Shown in pieces: positions 35,484 to 46,554 of a stretch of DNA of 64,000 nucleotides. The stretch's first letter is position 1. Every line of letters starts with the position of its first letter. The stretch is from the NCBI GenBank assembly GCA_012934845.2, contig WNNJ02002412.1:62001-126000 (forward strand), in the 5' to 3' direction. This DNA comes from Pomphorhynchus laevis (lineage: Eukaryota > Acanthocephala > Palaeacanthocephala > Echinorhynchida > Pomphorhynchidae). The notes under the pieces are model-generated. The model was not told where the DNA came from, made no database searches, and saw nothing but the letters and a program-made list of their open reading frames with translations. The position numbers and the translations under genes are program-made.

Positions 35484-36290
35484 TTGTTGTATGCCGATGA
35501 TCTTAAGGTCTATCGCTGTGTTGTTAATGACCTTGATCGACAAATGTTTCAGTTTGATCTCGATACATTGACGTATTGGACAGCTGAGAACTGTTTAAGT
35601 ATTAATGTGACAAAATGTGCATACATGCACATAGGGAATAAGTTTTCGACAACCAGCTACTCAATTAACTTACAATTAATTCCAATAGTTCGTCATATAG
35701 AGACTTGGGCGTCGTCGTTTCGGATGATCTAGGCACTAGGAAAAATACCAAGCAAATATGTGCTAGAGCAACTCGAATTTCCGGTATGATTTTCAGATGT
35801 TTTAGTAAATTAGAAATTGAGTCATTTAAACTTTTATTCATTACTCTCTGTTCAAGTGTTCTTAACTATTGTTCTCCAGCATCATACCCAGTTAAAAAGT
35901 CGGAAGAGTTTCGTATTGAACAAGTATTGCGACGTTCTTCTAAACGGGTAGTGGACCTTTATAACCTGACTTATAAGGAACGGTTAAGTCGCCTTAATAT
36001 GCCTTCATTATCTTCACTTTTAACACTAAATGACCTGGTTGTAGTGTGGCGGGCGACGAGCAATCCAGATAATCCCGTTAGAAGTCTATTTAGTATGCGA
36101 AATGACTCAAGATTACGTGGTGTCATTCCAGATTGAAACAGTTTACCGGCGGAAGTGGTGAAGCAAACAAACAGACGTGGATTTGTATCTACTTTGAAGA
36201 AACTGACTAATTTTTAATTACTTTGTTGTTAGTTTCCTTTTTATATTTTAAATTGTGAAGGTGTCTATTGAGCTACGCTCGCTGACTCTT
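35484..36290 (+). mobile_element. LINE family B, 3' half fragment starting at the RT active site
   Basis: The frame 35,484-35,732 begins LYADDLKVYRCV, then WTAENCLSINVTKCAYMHIG. The C-terminal domain 35,705-36,136 reads LGVVVSDDLGTRKN-type, then SKRVVDLYNLTYKERLSRLN. The 3' tail has the hairpin GAGCTACGCTC (about 36,270). The 5' cut is at the palindrome (35,453-35,480). One shift separates the two frames. Confidence 0.85.
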
Positions 36291-36345
36291 TTTTTGAAGA
36301 AGAAGATTTATTATTATATACACAATAAATGGTTACCCTCAAATG

Positions 36346-36402
36346 GGTCCGACAACATTTCTGTTGTCGGACCATTTCTGTGGAGATGACAACATCTCCA
36401 CA
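36346..36402. repeat. Two consecutive perfect hairpins between LINE fragments
   Basis: GGTCCGACAA (36,346-36,355) pairs with TTGTCGGACC (36,364-36,373) over an 8-base loop. TGTGGAGATG (36,379-36,388) pairs with CATCTCCACA (36,393-36,402) over a 4-base loop. They lie between the family B tail and the RT/endonuclease fragment. Their mixed base composition makes chance unlikely. Confidence 0.93.
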
Positions 36403-36414
36403 CCATTCCAATAT

Positions 36415-36628
36415 CACGAGACACGAAATCGGGCTTAGTACGAGGAGAGGGTGAGCAGGTATGAAAGAGCTTCATTCATCCCATTCGTCATTGCCGGAAA
36501 CGGGGCAATAGGACCGGCGGCGAACATTACAATCAAAAGAATTGCGTCATTAAAGGCAGGCAAGGGATTACACATGTACAGCGATATAATAAAAACATTA
36601 CGCTCCCAAATAAGCGTAGTTATTCGAA
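36415..36628 (+). mobile_element. C-terminal fragment of the RT/PD-(D/E)XK element
   Basis: The frame from about 36,451 reads RYERASFIPFVIAGNGAIGP, then AANITIKRIASLKAGKG and a DIIKTLRSQISVVIR end. This is homologous to the extreme C terminus of the element at 1.3-3.6 kb (ERAVFYPFVLTTSGGIG, then IRTKIVVAIAK). It is joined directly to a second copy of the family B 3' tail. Confidence 0.75.
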
Positions 36629-36740
36629 GTAGATTTGTATCTACTTTGAAGAAACTGACTAATTTTTAATTACTTTGTTGTTAGTTTCCTTTTTATATTT
36701 TAAATTGTGAAGGTGTCTATTGAGCTGCGCTCACTGACAT
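36629..36740 (+). repeat. Second copy of the family B 3' tail (direct repeat of 36,177-36,287)
   Basis: From GATTTGTATCTACTTTGAAG to the GAGCTGCGCTC hairpin this is almost identical (about two differences in 107 bp) to the tail at 36,180-36,287. Both tails keep the last coding codons TLKKLTNF and the stop. Confidence 0.92.
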
Positions 36741-37840
36741 TCTAGTAATTATTCTAGAATTACTTTGATTCAGTGATTTCATATAATCTGGCAGTTAACA
36801 AAATCTCGTCAGTCTAATAAACAGCTAATTTATTATCTGTTCGGGCAATCTAAAGTATAACAGGAAACAAAATCTAATCAATTTATCGAAAGTATAAGAA
36901 GGAAACAATAATTTATGTATTATTGATGCGGTCTTACACGAATTGTTGAATCTACTATTTCGATCTTGCGGGGGTCAAAAATGTATAAAAGAATTTGAAT
37001 AATATACATTTGAATAATAAAGAGAGTGGATCATCTATTAACAAATTTTATCATTCAATCAGTCTGTCACGGAATCACAAACATCTAAAATGTTTATGTC
37101 ATTTGAATATTTAATATTTTGCTCTAATTGACAATTGCACTAAAGATAAGAATTTGGCTTCACCGTGTCGACGAATTATTTGTACATTCTGAAGTGAAAG
37201 ACAACAATGGGATTTTTTAAATTTTACAGAGTATTCAAAATATTTTGCATATTATTTTATTATTATTTAAATTTAGGAATTACGTAAATATCAAAATTAT
37301 TTTTGAAATAACTAAATTATCAAAAATAGGCAAAACAGGGTGATATAAAACTTAATGATTTTAATAAATTTAATAATTAGTATTTTGTATTAAATATTTA
37401 GTATAAACATTTAATATTAATTTTGATATTAAAATATTATTATATTAATTTAAAATATTGAATTATTTTAATCCTCAAAATAGCCAGTTTGGATGTTTCA
37501 CATTAAACAAGGTTAAGAATAAATTGAAAAAGCTCAGACAACAAAAGTTATTTAAAGTTTTGATATTTTATCCAACAAATTTAAATTAGTTTTGTTCAAG
37601 CCAGCTTTGTGCATATTGCCGAGCAGATGCTCTCTTAATTTTATATTTTTTAATAAGCAAAGAGTTATAGATGTACACATGAAAAAAAGTGTAATTGATA
37701 GATGTAGATGATAAGCCTAAAAGCGACACATGTAATTTAAGTAAACGCAGTGAAATTGAAAATGGACGCTGTACAATGCTTCATGATACCAACAATGATA
37801 AATGGCAACGCAGAGAACGCTTATGATAACATGACCTCTG
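36741..37840. other. AT-rich region, nothing recognised
   Basis: About 1.1 kb without a supported gene or element. There are stretches of AATATTTAATATT type at 37.2-37.5 kb. No long reading frame is seen. Confidence 0.5.
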
Positions 37841-38085
37841 CCCGTCATACATCTTACTCCACGTTCCCAATTACTCCAACAACTATGGTCTCCGATCCTT
37901 CCTCGTCGCCGCCTCACTCGCCTGGAATCAACTCCCTCTCGACGTCCGCCGCGCTCCCTCCTTTATCACATTCAAACACCTCCTCCGTTCACACCTCGAC
38001 ACCTGATTCACAGTCTTGTTTTGTTGTGGTCATGTAAGCGTGCGCTGGCACGCATTTGCCACGTTAAAATATATCTTTTTTTATT
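37841..38085 (+). mobile_element. LINE family A, short 3'-anchored fragment upstream of mrps11
   Basis: About 245 bp match 53,930-54,165: the last 45 or so codons of ORF2 (YGLRSFLVAA-type) and the 3' end CGCTGGCACGCATTTGCCAC. The 3' end is 265 bp from the mrps11 start codon, on the same strand, so it may contribute to that gene's upstream region. Confidence 0.85.
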
Positions 38086-38350
38086 ATATAAGATTATAAT
38101 AAATATAATTTTATATCTTCATTACAATGACCTTGTTATTGTCATTGGAGTTATGTCAAAGGAGTTTGTGGAAGGTCGAAAATTATTAATGTTAGCAAGT
38201 CGGCAGGGTATGTTATATTGTATAATATGTTTTCAAACATATTTTGTAACATTTAAAGTTTTTTTTCTGTCTAATTTAATTACAATCAAATATTACACAC
38301 TTGAAACTGAGTTTTTGTTTATGTGGAAATGCTATTTATAAAAGTTACAG

Positions 38351-38959
38351 ATGACGGGGCTTTGTACGTTTGCCAGAACTTTATTTTTATCTAGACCTAG
38401 CTTTATCAAAACCAGAGATCGATACGATAAGCACGAGACTTCGATACGACAGGTTGATGCACGACAGCATTTATCAGACAGTCTTACTGTCGATGAAACT
38501 GTCAAGGATAAAGGTCTATTCACGTATTGCGGAGCAATTAAAGTCACTGAGGATATGTTTAAGGATCGCCCACAGTTCGTTGAAAATTGTCCTCTAAATT
38601 ACGAAGATACACCCGTAGTACATGTTAAAAGCACATGCAACAATACGATAATGACAATTTGGGACGAACGAACATCTAAAGTTATTTTCTCATCCTCGTG
38701 TGGATGTCTTGGATTTAAAAATGCCAGAAAAGGAACATCAGTTGCGGCTCAAACTTTAGGATCATTCATTGGTCAACAGTTGTTGAAGCGTCGCATTGAA
38801 CACATTCGTGTTGTAATGAAAGGTCTGGGCACTGGTAGGTTGGCCTCTATAAAAGCCGTGTCTCAGACCGGAGTAAGCATTATATCACTTACAGATAATA
38901 CACACATTGAGCTCTCCAGGGGAGTAGTAAATAGACCGAAGAAAGCCAGGAGAATTTAA
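38351..38959 (+). CDS. mrps11: Mitochondrial small ribosomal subunit protein uS11m
   Basis: This is an intact single-exon frame of 202 residues. uS11 sits on the platform of the small subunit near the mRNA exit and the helix 45 region of the small rRNA. Residues about 88-200 are the uS11 fold: VHVKSTCNNTIMTIWDERTS, CGCLGFKNARKGTSVAAQTL, VVMKGLGTGRLASIKAV, and a basic C terminus NRPKKARRI as in bacterial S11 (RPPKKRRV). The first 85 residues, with a basic/serine-rich start (RTLFLSRPSFIKTRDRY), fit a mitochondrial targeting segment and extension. The ATG at 38,351 is the first in frame. I looked for an upstream exon ending at a GTATGT at 38,207 and found no compatible frame. Confidence 0.93.
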   Translation: MTGLCTFARTLFLSRPSFIKTRDRYDKHETSIRQVDARQHLSDSLTVDETVKDKGLFTYCGAIKVTEDMFKDRPQFVENCPLNYEDTPVVHVKSTCNNTIMTIWDERTSKVIFSSSCGCLGFKNARKGTSVAAQTLGSFIGQQLLKRRIEHIRVVMKGLGTGRLASIKAVSQTGVSIISLTDNTHIELSRGVVNRPKKARRI

Positions 38960-39145
38960 CAAATCTTTAGTCTTCAAAAATTCATCATTTTTACCATGTG
39001 AGACATTTACATTAAAAATTATTTTTTACATTTTAATAATTCATTATCTCACATGTTACAATGTGGGATATTACATTAAAAACAGTTGGCTTCTAAACAT
39101 AATAAAAACATAATACATTTAAATATTTTTAAATAGAATTTGCTT

Positions 39146-39164
39146 AGTTATAAACGCGTGATTT
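39146..39164. repeat. 19-bp direct repeat, left copy
   Basis: AGTTATAAACGCGTGATTT is identical at 39,146-39,164 and 40,722-40,740, bracketing the SINE-like segment and the whole 17-bp array. Confidence 0.9.
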
Positions 39165-39204
39165 ATATACATTATATATTTATAAACATATATATAATAT
39201 TATT

Positions 39205-39480
39205 AGTATACAACAGCCGATGAGCGGTGGCTCGTTTGGCTGGATCTCAATGTAAAAAAAGTACAATGTCAGTAAAACAAAAAAATCCAAATCAGGTTCG
39301 GCTTCCTATGAGAGCGATACACTCTTCAGCGCACGCCGAAATTCTCGGATGTTCCGGCATTCAATTGCAGATGACGGGAGTCTGTTCCAACTGTTTATTA
39401 CTCGATCTCTGATATCCGGATAGTGTCGATGGACTTTTCTACGATGTTCGAGCGTTAGTCGATGACTGAGTTATATGTTA
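39205..39480 (+). other. GC-richer segment with weak tRNA-like promoter boxes (SINE candidate)
   Basis: The segment stands out from its AT-rich surroundings. It opens with a hairpin CAGCC...GGCTG enclosing GAGC...GCTC (39,214-39,242). TGGCTCGTTTGG (39,228-39,239) is close to the pol III A box TRGCNNAGYNGG, and GGTTCGGCTTCC (39,295-39,306) is close to the B box GGTTCGANNCC. The spacing of 55 bp is long but allowed. No second copy is in the window, so the SINE call is tentative. Confidence 0.35.
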
Positions 39481-39565
39481 ATAACTGCGTTATACATTAA
39501 TTATATATTAATAACTGAGTTATTATATATAATTCAGTTTTATATAACTCAGTTATATATAACTC

Positions 39566-40727
39566 AGTTATAGAATTCGCTCAGTTATAGAATTCGCTCA
39601 GTTATAGAATTCGCTCAGTTATAGAATTCGCTCAGTTATAGAATTCGCTCAGTTATAGAATTCGCTCAGTTATAGAATTCGCTCAGTTATAGAATTCGCT
39701 CAGTTATAGAATTCGCTCAGTTATAGAATTCGCTCAGTTATAGAATTCGCTCAGTTATAGAATTCGCTCAGTTATAGAATTCGCTCAGTTATAGAATTCG
39801 CTCAGTTATAGAATTCGCTCAGTTATAGAATTCGCTCAGTTATAGAATTCGCTCAGTTATAGAATTCGCTCAGTTATAGAATTCGCTCAGTTATAGAATT
39901 CGCTCAGTTATAGAATTCGCTCAGTTATAGAATTCGCTCAGTTATAGAATTCGCTCAGTTATAGAATTCGCTCAGTTGTAGAATTCGCTCAGTTATAGAA
40001 TTCGCTCAGTTATAGAATTCGCTCAGTTATAGAATTCGCTCAGTTATAGAATTCGCTCAGTTATAGAATTCGCTCAGTTATAGAATTCGCTCAGTTATAG
40101 AATTCGCTCAGTTATAGAATTCGCTCAGTTATAGAATTCGCTCAGTTATAGAATTCGCTCAGTTATAGAATTCGCTCAGTTGTAGAATTCGCTCAGTTGT
40201 AGAATTCGCTCAGTTATAGAATTCGCTCAGTTATAGAATTCGCTCAGTTATAGAATTCGCTCAGTTATAGAATTCGCTCAGTTATAGAATTCGCTCAGTT
40301 ATAGAATTCGCTCAGTTATAGAATTCGCTCAGTTATAGAATTCGCTCAGTTATAGAATTCGCTCAGTTATAGAATTCGCTCAGTTATAGAATTCGCTCAG
40401 TTATAGAATTCGCTCAGTTATAGAATTCGCTCAGTTATAGAATTCGCTCAGTTATAGAATTCGCTCAGTTATAGAATTCGCTCAGTTATAGAATTCGCTC
40501 AGTTATAGAATTCGCTCAGTTATAGAATTCGCTCAGTTATAGAATTCGCTCAGTTATAGAATTCGCTCAGTTATAGAATTCGCTCAGTTATAGAATTCGC
40601 TCAGTTATAGAATTCGCTCAGTTATAGAATTCGCTCAGTTATAGAATTCGCTCAGTTATAGAATTCGCTCAGTTATAGAATTCGCTCAGTTATAGAATTC
40701 GCTCAGTTATAGAATTCGCTCAGTTAT
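39566..40727. repeat. Satellite array, 17-bp unit, 68 copies
   Basis: The unit AGTTATAGAATTCGCTC repeats from 39,566 to 40,721 (1,156 bp, equal to 68 x 17) plus a partial unit. Nearly all units are identical. Three carry AGTTGTAG (near 39,975, 40,180 and 40,197). Every unit has an EcoRI site. All frames contain stops, so it is not coding. It grades on the left into looser AACTCAGTTATAT repeats (39,470-39,565). Confidence 0.97.
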
Positions 40728-40759
40728 AAACGCGTGATTTTCACCATGATATACTTCTC

Positions 40760-40900
40760 TATAATATAATAAATTATATATAATATGATATATAATATAT
40801 TAATATATAATTATATATTATATATTCTCTCCATAATATATTCTCTCTATAATATATTCTCTCTATAATATATTCTCTCTATATATTTCTCTATACATTT
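40760..40900. repeat. Short AT-rich tandem repeat
   Basis: About four copies of ATAATATATTCTCTCT lie at 40,820-40,885, preceded by TATA-type simple sequence. This is probably slippage next to the satellite. Confidence 0.8.
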
Positions 40901-41439
40901 ATACGTTTTGAAGTCTTTAAAATTTAAAAATTCACGCAATAATTAAAAAATATTCGATAAAATACTTAAATAATATTAACTGATATATGCTGAATTGAAA
41001 ATATAAAGTATCACAAATATTTAAACGATCCAGGTAATAGAACACCCTGGACATATCTGACTTATTAAATAGTACAAGTATTATTTCCAAGGAAAATAAA
41101 TGCCAAAAGTATTTTAAATATTTTAGAGTATCTCTATTATCCTCAACTCGCTAACTTACAATTAATTATAAAACCTTGAAAGTACAGCCATAAGTTCTAC
41201 GATTGTTGAACAGGTTAAGAAAATGATCTACGATTTTTACAAAAGACGATAAACTAAATTTTAGAATTAAAACCATTTCTTTAAACTTAGCAAATTTTAA
41301 TTTATAGTAACCAAGGAGGAAAATCAAACACGAAAACGATTATTTAATATTTAAATGGCAACTGTCATCATCACCAGGAAAAACGAAGATTGTTTCAGTT
41401 TTGTACATTAAAATAATAAAAACATTTATTTATATGGTG
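40901..41439. other. AT-rich spacer, nothing recognised
   Basis: No gene or repeat is supported between the satellite region and the PLE. Confidence 0.5.
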
Positions 41440-42882
41440 TGACTCACTAAATTAATAAAAGAAAATATTCACAACAAAATAAAGGGATCAAAAGTAAAAA
41501 CAGATTACCTAATAAAGCAAAACAAAGCATTAACATTATCAACCATAAGAACAAAAATAAAACACTAAACACAAAATTATAACAAATAGATAATAAAATT
41601 GACCATAAAAAATTAACAATTATTAGATGATGTGCCTCGCTGCAAAATAGATAAAAGTAAAAAATACAATAAAAGAAAACGATCAAACGCTAAAAGCATC
41701 CTATAATAAAGCAAAACATTAACATCACCAACCATAAGAACTCAAAGGATCACTCAGTAAAACAAAATAACACTTAGTAAAACATTACTATGCATAGTTA
41801 AAAACAGAAAGACTAATTATATGTTTAACTTAAGGTTACGGTTTATTATTAGCCATTAAGTTAGACTCACGAGCCATGAAAATGCTTCTTCTATTATACG
41901 TGTTAAATAATTGCTTTCGTAAGACAACACAGTAACGTTCTAGAAATCAACCGTATGATTAAGTGATGTACAATGTTGATCAATGGCACCAAAACAGTTT
42001 CTTTTTGTAGATAATAGACGTGTTGCTTTATTCTTTTAAATAAACATTGTCCAGTCTGGCAAATATAGATACAGTCACAGTCCGACCAAAGTATTTTATA
42101 AATAATTGACAATTGAATGTAATATATAAAGGTTTAGGCTTTAATAAGTTACCCATTATAGGCATTTGTTTTATTAAAAATGCAAACTTCATTTGTATTG
42201 CTAATCATCACATTCTTAACAATAAAATTGGATAAACGGGAATTCTATCTGCTATTTATGTAAGGAATGCCTAAATAATTCACCTTTTTCTGAGGACCAA
42301 CTATGCGGCTTCTCGATATGGCTGAACTATAAAGGGCTTTTTGATTGCCCGTCTGGGAAAACCACTCTCTGTCAAACTATGGCAATAACATCTTTTCTAT
42401 CAGCATATAAATAATCAGAAGAACACGTCTACCGCTTCGAAAGTGTGAAACAGCAGCCGATATTAACCACTTTACAGGAACGTTAAACGACCAAGACACG
42501 ATATCCGGTCCAGTACCCATCTTTTGATAGGTACTAGTTTTCAGTAACGACATTGTATCACGCCCAACAAAGACGCCCAAGAATGGCAATCCTCTGTCAC
42601 TTACACTAAAGATATACCATTGAATACGGGAATCCATAGAGTAAAGAATATCCGAGAGAGCACAAGAATAAAATCGTTTCGGCACACAAGAAATATCGAC
42701 ATATCTGAACTACATTACAACCATCTCCATCTGACATACAAAATCATTTTCAAATCTTTTCATATATAGTTCCGCCAAAACCTGTGTAAGAGGATTTCCC
42801 ATAGCAAGATCATCGATTTGGTCCCATATTTCGTCGTCAAAATCAAACTTGCACCTACTTCTGTACATCAGTAACCATCAGT
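41440..42882 (-). mobile_element. Penelope-like element type 1, 3' half (RT C-terminal part and GIY-YIG endonuclease)
   Basis: On the minus strand, 5' to 3', there is an RT palm with DDLAMGNPLTQVLAELYMKR (about 42,750-42,830; PLEs have the MGSPLSPVLAE motif), an FRYVD block, GLPFLGVFVGRDTMSLLKTS (about 42,535-42,595; the PLE motif LPFLDVLV), then a GIY-YIG endonuclease start IYKILWSDCDCIYICQTGQC (about 42,050-42,105). RT followed by GIY-YIG is the hallmark of endonuclease-bearing Penelope-like elements. Frames are broken. The 5' part continues at 47,990 beyond a LINE insertion. Confidence 0.87.
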
Positions 42883-43735
42883 AAACATATTTTAACGTGG
42901 CAAATGCGTGCCAGCGCACGCTTACATGACCACAACAAAACAAAAATGTAAATCATGTGTCGAGAAGGTGTGAACGGAGAAGGTGATTGAATGTGATAAA
43001 CGAGGGAGCGCGGCCGAAGGTCGAGAGGGAGTTGATTCCAAGCAAGTGAGGCGGCGAAGAGGAGGGCTGGAGACCATAGTTGTTGGAGTAATTGGGAACG
43101 TGGAGTAAGAGGGTATGACGGGAACGCAGAGATAGCGAGGTGAGGCGAGTGTCGTCTAAGAAAGGAAGGTTGATGAACGATGGGGAGCCGACAGCGATGA
43201 GACGAAAATTTACGAGAAGGCGGAGTTTGATGCGATGCGGATGGTAGACCAGGAAAGTTGAGCAATATATGTGGATGTGTGGTCGAAGCGACGGAGACGA
43301 AAAATCGCTCGAACAGCGGAGTTGATTATGCGTTATAAGGTTAGGATGATGGATTTTGAAGAATTGGCGAAAAGGCTGAGGCAGTTATCGATTTCAGGGA
43401 AAAGAAGCGATGAAAAAAGATACATACAAGAACGGAAGTCGATAAGGGGGCTGATACGGCGGATGTCACGGAGAATTAAGTTAGACGAGCGGACCTTGTA
43501 ACGGACAAAGGGTTTAAGGGAAATGTGATCATCAAAATTGAAGCCTAAGGAAGTGAGATTGTGTACTATCAAGATGACCGATGAGGCAAAAGATACAGTG
43601 GAGGAGATATGTTAGGTTTATGGGTGAGGATCCACATGATTTTAGACTTGTCGGGGTTTAGAACGAGATAGAGATTGGAGAGACGTTTGTAGATAGAAGA
43701 AAGACCGTTGGAGGCAGAAATGCGTATATGAATGG
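42883..43735 (-). pseudogene. Family A RT C-terminal segment with 3' end (3' piece of the mosaic)
   Basis: From RISASNGLSSIYKRLSNLYL, then KSKIMWILTHKPNI, IVHNLTSLGFNFDDHISLKP, to the 3' end CACGCATTTGCCACGTTAAAAT at 42,885-42,915. The join to the previous segment keeps the reading frame (SWNHLPIHI to RISASNG). Confidence 0.8.
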
Positions 43736-43739
43736 GCAG

Positions 43740-46554
43740 ATGATTCCACGATAGAGTAGCAGCCACCAGGAAGGAGCGGAGTCCAAAGGAGGTAGAGTAG
43801 TTTGGGACATGTAAAAGAAGGGAATTACAGGAACGCAAGGAACAGTAAACAGGACGAGAATTATCAAGAAAAGGAAGGTTGAGAAATGAAGGGGTATGAA
43901 GAGTTACAAGGCGGAAAGCAACGATAAGAAGACGAATTTGAACACGACAATAAATTGTAGGCAAATCGAGAGAAGCAAGATGGTAGGATGTATGATCAAA
44001 ACGACGAAGACGGAGGAGAACAAGGACAGCTGCGTTGATGATGCGTTGTAGGGGAAGAAGAGTGGATTTAGGTGAGTTGGAAAATAGACTAAGACAATAA
44101 TCGAGTTTAGAAAAAAGGAGAGATGATATGAGAGCCATACAAGAAGGTAAATCGATCAATCTACGAACTTGACGGAGGTTGCGGAGTATCAAGGTAGATG
44201 AGCGTACTTTACCTCTAAAAAAGGTTTAAGTGAAAGTCGGTTGTCAAAATGGAAGCCTAGGAAAACGAGATTATCAACGATAGGAAGAATTGTAGAATTT
44301 AATGATACGGAGGGAGGTTCGAAGCCGAGGCGTCGAGGTAGGATCCACATAATTTTGGATTTATCAGGATTCAGAGAAAGGCGAAGGGAAGAAAGATGAT
44401 TGGAAATTGAGACAAGACAGTCCGAAGCGGAAACACTAAGATCGTGAATACGATAAACAGGTGCATGAGCATAGATGAGAATGTCATCAGCATATTGCAT
44501 AACATGGAAGTTAAATTTATGAGAAATCGAAGACAAATCACCAAGAAGAAGAGAGAAAATCATAGGACCCAATATGGAGCCTTGTGGAACACCGGACGGA
44601 ATGGACGAAGGATGGGAGAGAGAAGAGTTAGAATAGACGCGAAATGTACGGTTTGATAGATATGAAGAAAACCATGATACAGTGGGTAAAGAGAAGCCAT
44701 AATCATGACGAAGGCGATGGAGAAGAATCGAGTGATCGACAATGTCAAAAGCAGATGATAGATCAAGAGAAACTATGACACTACATAATTTATGATCGCG
44801 CGATATGAGTAAGTCGTTATAAACTTTAAGACATGCAATTTCGGTAGAGTAATTAGAGCGAAAAGCGGCTTGGAAGGGAGGAAATAAGTTAGAGGAATAG
44901 AGATATGTATTAACTTGCTTAAGAACAAGACGCTCAAGGAGTTTAGAGAGGGTTGGGAGAAGTGAAATAGGACGGTACGAAGATGGTAGTGAGGAGTCGA
45001 GAGATTGCTTTTTGATGAGAAGACGAACAGTGGCGCATTTCCAGATGGAAGGAAATGTACGGCTACGGATGGACGAGTTGAACAATGTGGTTAGGAAGGG
45101 TAAGATAGAGAGCAGATATTTTTAAGCAAGTGAGTGGGAATTGGGTCAGAAGGAGAGGTTTATTAGGTAATGACAGCAGAACCGAAGAAACTTCATCAGA
45201 CGAAACGGGAAGAAGGTGGAATAGTTCTGGGAGGGAAGTATTTAAAGCGAAGAGTGGGTACAAGGGGGCTATGGGTAGTAGGGAAAGTAAATTAGATAGC
45301 TTAGTTTGTAGATAAGAAGAAAATTCATCAGGATTTATATTACAAGGGGTAGATGATCGTGAAAGAATTGAGTTTAAGATTTTCCAATGAGATTTAGAGT
45401 TGGAAGATGACTCGAGTTGATTTCGCCAAAAGAGAGTACGTTTAGTACGTATAAGAATGAGATGTGAACGGCGTTGAGAAAAGTAGGAATCACGAAGATT
45501 TGGAGGGAGTGAGTTGGGTGAACGTTTAAGAAAGCGTTTATACATACGAAAAGAGTGACGGAGTCGACGCTTAGAAAGACTACAGTCAGAATCGAACCAG
45601 GGAGCATGGCGCAAGCGCTGGGAACGTCGAAGTCGACTAGGCAGAAGGTTATTGAGGATCGACGTTTGTTCAGAATCAAACAGAATGCAGAGATCATCGG
45701 GAGAGAGATAGTTAAGAGGAAGTGAAAAGAGTGAAGAATTGAGTAAGGTTGTGCAGAGAACAGGGATATCGAGAAGCTTCCAGGGTCGACTTGGTGTAGA
45801 TAAAGGTAAAGGCGAAGGAGGATGGGGACGAGTAAGAGTAAGAGTGACAAGAAATGATCGGACAAACCAGGATCAGTAATTGACAAGGAGGTATAGTCAT
45901 TGAAGCAGTTAGGAACAGCAATGATGTCGAAAGCACCGCTGAGAATATGAGTTGGGTTTGTTGAAAGTAATTTATAGTTAAAATCAGAAAAAAGATTAGT
46001 TAAAGTGATAGAGTCAGAGTCAGACGGGCAATCAAGACGAATGTTAAAGTCACCGAGAACAAAAGAAGGAGTGTAAGACAATGAACAGTGAGACATTAGA
46101 TCTGCAAGGTCGTTAAAGAAGATACGTGATGGGGCAACTGAACCTGGACGGTATACAATCACAAGTTCCAGAGGGAAAGGCGTTGATAATCTGCATATGA
46201 GTAATTCGAACGAAGTGTAACGGATGTTAACGTTGATTTTACGTAAAGACATTGGGTGACGAGCAATGGCAACAATACCGCCATGGTTAGAAGCAGTAGA
46301 TGTATGAGATGTAATTTGACGAGCTGATTCAACTAGAGAACAACCAGAGCGACATAGACGACGAATAGCAAGATCGTCGGAGTCAGAGTGCCAGGATTCG
46401 GTAATGCAGAGAATATCGATAGATAATTGATCGAAGATATGGAGAAGCATATCAGCTTTATGAAGAATGGAGTGAGTATTGAATAGACTAAGACGAAAAG
46501 TATGCTTAGGAGCGAGATCGACTAGCGAAGAAGACAAGTGGGAGAGATGGGACG
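43740..46554 (-). pseudogene. Family A ORF2, endonuclease-reverse transcriptase (few breaks)
   Basis: The endonuclease (46,537-45,850) reads FRLSLFNTHSILHKADMLLH, CITESWHSDSDDL, HGGIVAIARHPM and SFVLGDFNIRLDCPSD. The linker (45,614-45,063) begins RHAPWFDSDC. RT (45,085-44,189) reads SSYRPISLLPTLSKLLERLV, FQAAFRSNYSTEIACLKVYN, VSLDLSSAFDIVDHSILLHR, SIPSGVPQGSILGPMIFSLL, MQYADDILIYAHAP and NPDKSKIMWILPRR. The C-terminal domain (44,192-43,740) reads LDYCLSLFSNSPKSTLLPLQ, then LRRFDHTSYHLASLDLP. RT active-site YADD is intact. The copy has about three to four shifts and loses its last 35 or so codons and 3' end at 43,740. It would nick DNA and prime reverse transcription on the target. Confidence 0.88.

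Noticed and set aside
37750-38037. 95-residue open frame starting at 37,750
   Set aside because: The right half is an out-of-frame reading of the family A LINE tail. The left half has no recognisable content.
38150-38350. Upstream coding exon of mrps11 ending at GTATGT (38,207)
   Set aside because: No splice phase joins it to the mrps11 frame without a stop.
39214-39245. Hammerhead-like CGATGAGC...GCTCG
   Set aside because: The GAAA after stem II is replaced by GTTT and the first core base differs. A plain hairpin explains the pairing.
39566-40727. CRISPR array
   Set aside because: The 17-bp units follow one another without spacers. This is a satellite in a eukaryotic genome.
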